A stretch of DNA of 6,295 nucleotides from an uncultured Methanosarcinales archaeon (GTDB lineage: Archaea > Halobacteriota > Methanosarcinia > Methanotrichales > Methanotrichaceae), in the NCBI GenBank assembly GCA_937864385.1, contig CALMJN010000275.1, forward strand, positions 1 to 6,295, written 5' to 3'. How positions within the stretch are numbered: the first letter of the stretch is position 1; the number at the start of each line of letters is the position of its first letter. Under the pieces are notes generated by a model. That model did not search any database and had not been told where the DNA came from. It saw only the letters and a list, made by a program, of their open reading frames with translations. Positions 4,667 through 6,295 of the stretch are shown piece after piece. Both the position numbers and the translations under genes were made by a program.

Positions 4667-6295
4667 ATGCCTGCACCCCCCAGACGAAAGAGAAGGTCTT
4701 CCCGGGAAAACGGCCTTCCGTCGTACTTTAAGATCCTGTCATCTACCTTTATGCCGCAGCATCGAGCCATATCGGCCAGCTGGCCAGTGGAGTTGCACTC
4801 CACCGCCAGCAGCCTATCCACACCCTGCAGGGCCTCTAAGAGCCTCTTTTCCGGGAAGGGCCAGAGGGCCAGCACCTGTACCGCCCGCAGGCCCAGCCTC
4901 TCCGCCGCCTCCACACACACCCCTTTATTGGAGCCCCAGAAGAGGAGAGCAGTCTTGCTTGATGTCTGGCCATAGACCTTCACCGTCTCATACTCTTCCA
5001 TCTCCCTGGCCAGGGATTGGCCCTTTTTCCGGCGCTTCTCGCTCATCTCCCTGGTGATGCCGGGATCCTCGCTGGTTATGCCCTGCGGATCGTGCATGTA
5101 GCTGTCCGTCTTTATCGCCTGCCCCTTCTGGGGAGGGAAAGCCATAGGTGAGAGCCCATTTTCCGTCTGAAGATAGCGCTTGTATGTTCCATTTCCATCC
5201 CAGAGCATAAGGCTCTCCTCTTTTGCTTTGCCGGCCAGACCTCCATCGAAGCTATAGAGGCTCTCGCTCAGGGTCTTGTCGCTCAGAATTATAGCCGGGA
5301 TCTGGTATTTCCAGGCCAGGTTCAGAGCCCTCCCCGCCCAGATGTAGGCCTCATCGGCATCTCCCGGTGCCACCACCAGCCGGGGAAACTCCCCCTGGCC
5401 GGCATGAAGAACGAAGTGCAGATCACCCTGGGCGGTGTATGTGGGAAGGCCGGTGGAAGGGCCGGCCCTCTGGGCCATGACCACAACTACCGGCAGCTCG
5501 GCCATCCCCGCCAAACTCAGCCCCTCGGTCATGAGGCAGAAGCCGCCTCCCGAGGTTCCTACCGCCGCTTTGACACCGGCATAGGCAAATCCGAGAGCCA
5601 TGAGCATGACTGCGATCTCGCTCTCCGGGTGGACCACCTTGAGGCCGAAGTCTTCCGCATAGCGGGCCATGAAGTCCAGAATGCTGGAGGATGGGGTCAT
5701 GGGGTAGGCCACGTAAGCGCCTAGCCCCGCCCGGATCAGCCCCAGGGCCATGGCCTGGTTTCCGGTGAGAAGAGGCCGGGGCGACGATGAAGCTTCTGAT
5801 GATCCGGTCCCGGATCCGGACCCGGTGCTGAAGAGATCTTTAATCTGGCAGAAGCCCTCCGCCTGCTCAAAACCCTGCCGGGCCACCAGGAGGTTCAGCT
5901 CCAGCTTCTTTTGCATATGCTTTCTCAGGGTCTCCTCCAGGACGGGCCAGCCTATGCCCACCGCCTTGCAGTATCCTCCCAGAATGCAGCTGTTCTTCAT
6001 GATTGCCGGGGCGCCGGCCTCCTTTAGGATGGAGCTTACCGCCAGGCCGCATCTCCTCCCGGCCAGGCCCTCCGGGCGGACCTTATCGGCATCGTATATG
6101 ACAAAGGATCTCTCCTTCAGCCTGTGCTGATGCTTTTCAACTGTCTCCTGGTTCAGGGCGATCAGCACATCTACAGCATCGGTATGGGCGAGGACCCTGC
6201 CCCGGCTGGCACGGATCAAGGAGAAGTTGTGGCCACCCCGGATGAGCGAGGGGTAATCGTAATACATGTAAATGCTGCAGCCCAGCCTGGATAAG
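4663..6295 (-). CDS. 2-oxoacid:ferredoxin oxidoreductase, fused gamma-alpha subunit (N-terminus beyond window edge)
   Basis: This is the partner of the beta chain in a two-subunit 2-oxoacid:ferredoxin oxidoreductase. The reading frame is open to the right edge. The Met encoded at 6267 is internal, because nine in-frame residues (LSRLGCSIY) precede it and fit the family's gamma domain before YPSLIRGGHN. About 20-30 N-terminal residues are missing. Numbered from that Met, the gamma domain ends near 145, a Gly/Ser/Pro linker covers 147-166, and the alpha domain follows. Alpha motifs are YPMTPSS (188-194, the YPITP substrate/TPP motif with Ile changed to Met), HPESE (213-217) and QRAGPSTGLPT (266-276). 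The C-terminal transketolase-like domain spans about 435-534, with VECNSTGQLA near 489-498. The stop overlaps the beta-subunit start by 4 nt. CoA binding and stability of the alpha-beta dimer are the expected roles. The 2-oxoacid used is not decided by the sequence. Confidence 0.92.
   Translation of the reverse strand, partial: LSRLGCSIYMYYDYPSLIRGGHNFSLIRASRGRVLAHTDAVDVLIALNQETVEKHQHRLKERSFVIYDADKVRPEGLAGRRCGLAVSSILKEAGAPAIMKNSCILGGYCKAVGIGWPVLEETLRKHMQKKLELNLLVARQGFEQAEGFCQIKDLFSTGSGSGTGSSEASSSPRPLLTGNQAMALGLIRAGLGAYVAYPMTPSSSILDFMARYAEDFGLKVVHPESEIAVMLMALGFAYAGVKAAVGTSGGGFCLMTEGLSLAGMAELPVVVVMAQRAGPSTGLPTYTAQGDLHFVLHAGQGEFPRLVVAPGDADEAYIWAGRALNLAWKYQIPAIILSDKTLSESLYSFDGGLAGKAKEESLMLWDGNGTYKRYLQTENGLSPMAFPPQKGQAIKTDSYMHDPQGITSEDPGITREMSEKRRKKGQSLAREMEEYETVKVYGQTSSKTALLFWGSNKGVCVEAAERLGLRAVQVLALWPFPEKRLLEALQGVDRLLAVECNSTGQLADMARCCGIKVDDRILKYDGRPFSREDLLFRLGGAGI

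Noticed and set aside
4488..5057. Plus-strand open frame of 189 codons across the oxidoreductase genes
   Set aside because: It is antisense to both well-conserved subunits, and its Pro/Ser-rich composition is typical of shadow frames.
6265..6267. ATG codon on the minus strand taken as start of the gamma-alpha subunit
   Set aside because: The frame stays open to the window edge and the preceding nine residues match the gamma domain, so the gene begins outside the window.

Overview
The window looks like a piece of a euryarchaeal methanogen chromosome. A member of Methanotrichaceae (Methanothrix/Methanosaeta) or a related Methanosarcinales lineage fits best, with moderate confidence. Three things point there. 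A small exported protein ends in a PGF-type archaeosortase sorting signal. The 2-oxoacid:ferredoxin oxidoreductase is the two-subunit form, with a fused gamma-alpha chain and a beta chain that carries its own FeS cysteines. Arg AGG/AGA and Ile ATA codons are common, and several starts are preceded by GGTGA- or GGAG-like Shine-Dalgarno sequences. No mobile element, RNA gene or CRISPR array was seen.

Layout from left to right. (1) Minus strand: hisA (histidine biosynthesis) runs off the left edge. Just upstream of it, and reading the same way, is a 73-residue exported, extremely Glu-rich PGF-CTERM protein (555-776). (2) 777-986 is a 210-bp divergent intergenic region. It holds a perfect 19-bp inverted repeat (920-938) in front of the next gene. 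(3) Plus strand: a stand-alone intracellular GH13 alpha-amylase-family enzyme (987-2993). (4) Minus strand: a compact run transcribed right to left. It starts with the gamma-alpha subunit of a 2-oxoacid:ferredoxin oxidoreductase (5' end beyond the right edge). The beta subunit follows with a 4-nt ATGA overlap, then a 53-residue rubredoxin (43-nt gap), then a non-haem ferritin (gap 29-41 nt, depending on the start). The amylase and ferritin genes converge, with 17 nt between their stop codons.

How the genes may work together. The right-hand run joins an enzyme that makes reduced ferredoxin (oxidative decarboxylation of a 2-oxoacid) to a one-electron carrier (rubredoxin) and an iron-storage protein (ferritin). 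If it is one transcript, an attractive but unproven reading is a coupled system in which low-potential electrons pass through rubredoxin, either to release iron from ferritin or to support an oxidative-stress response. The amylase probably handles internal glycogen or maltodextrin and appears to be controlled separately, perhaps through the palindrome in its leader. The small acidic PGF-CTERM protein has no recognised function. After both predicted cleavages it would be about 26 residues long, 16 of them Glu, with two N-glycosylation sequons.
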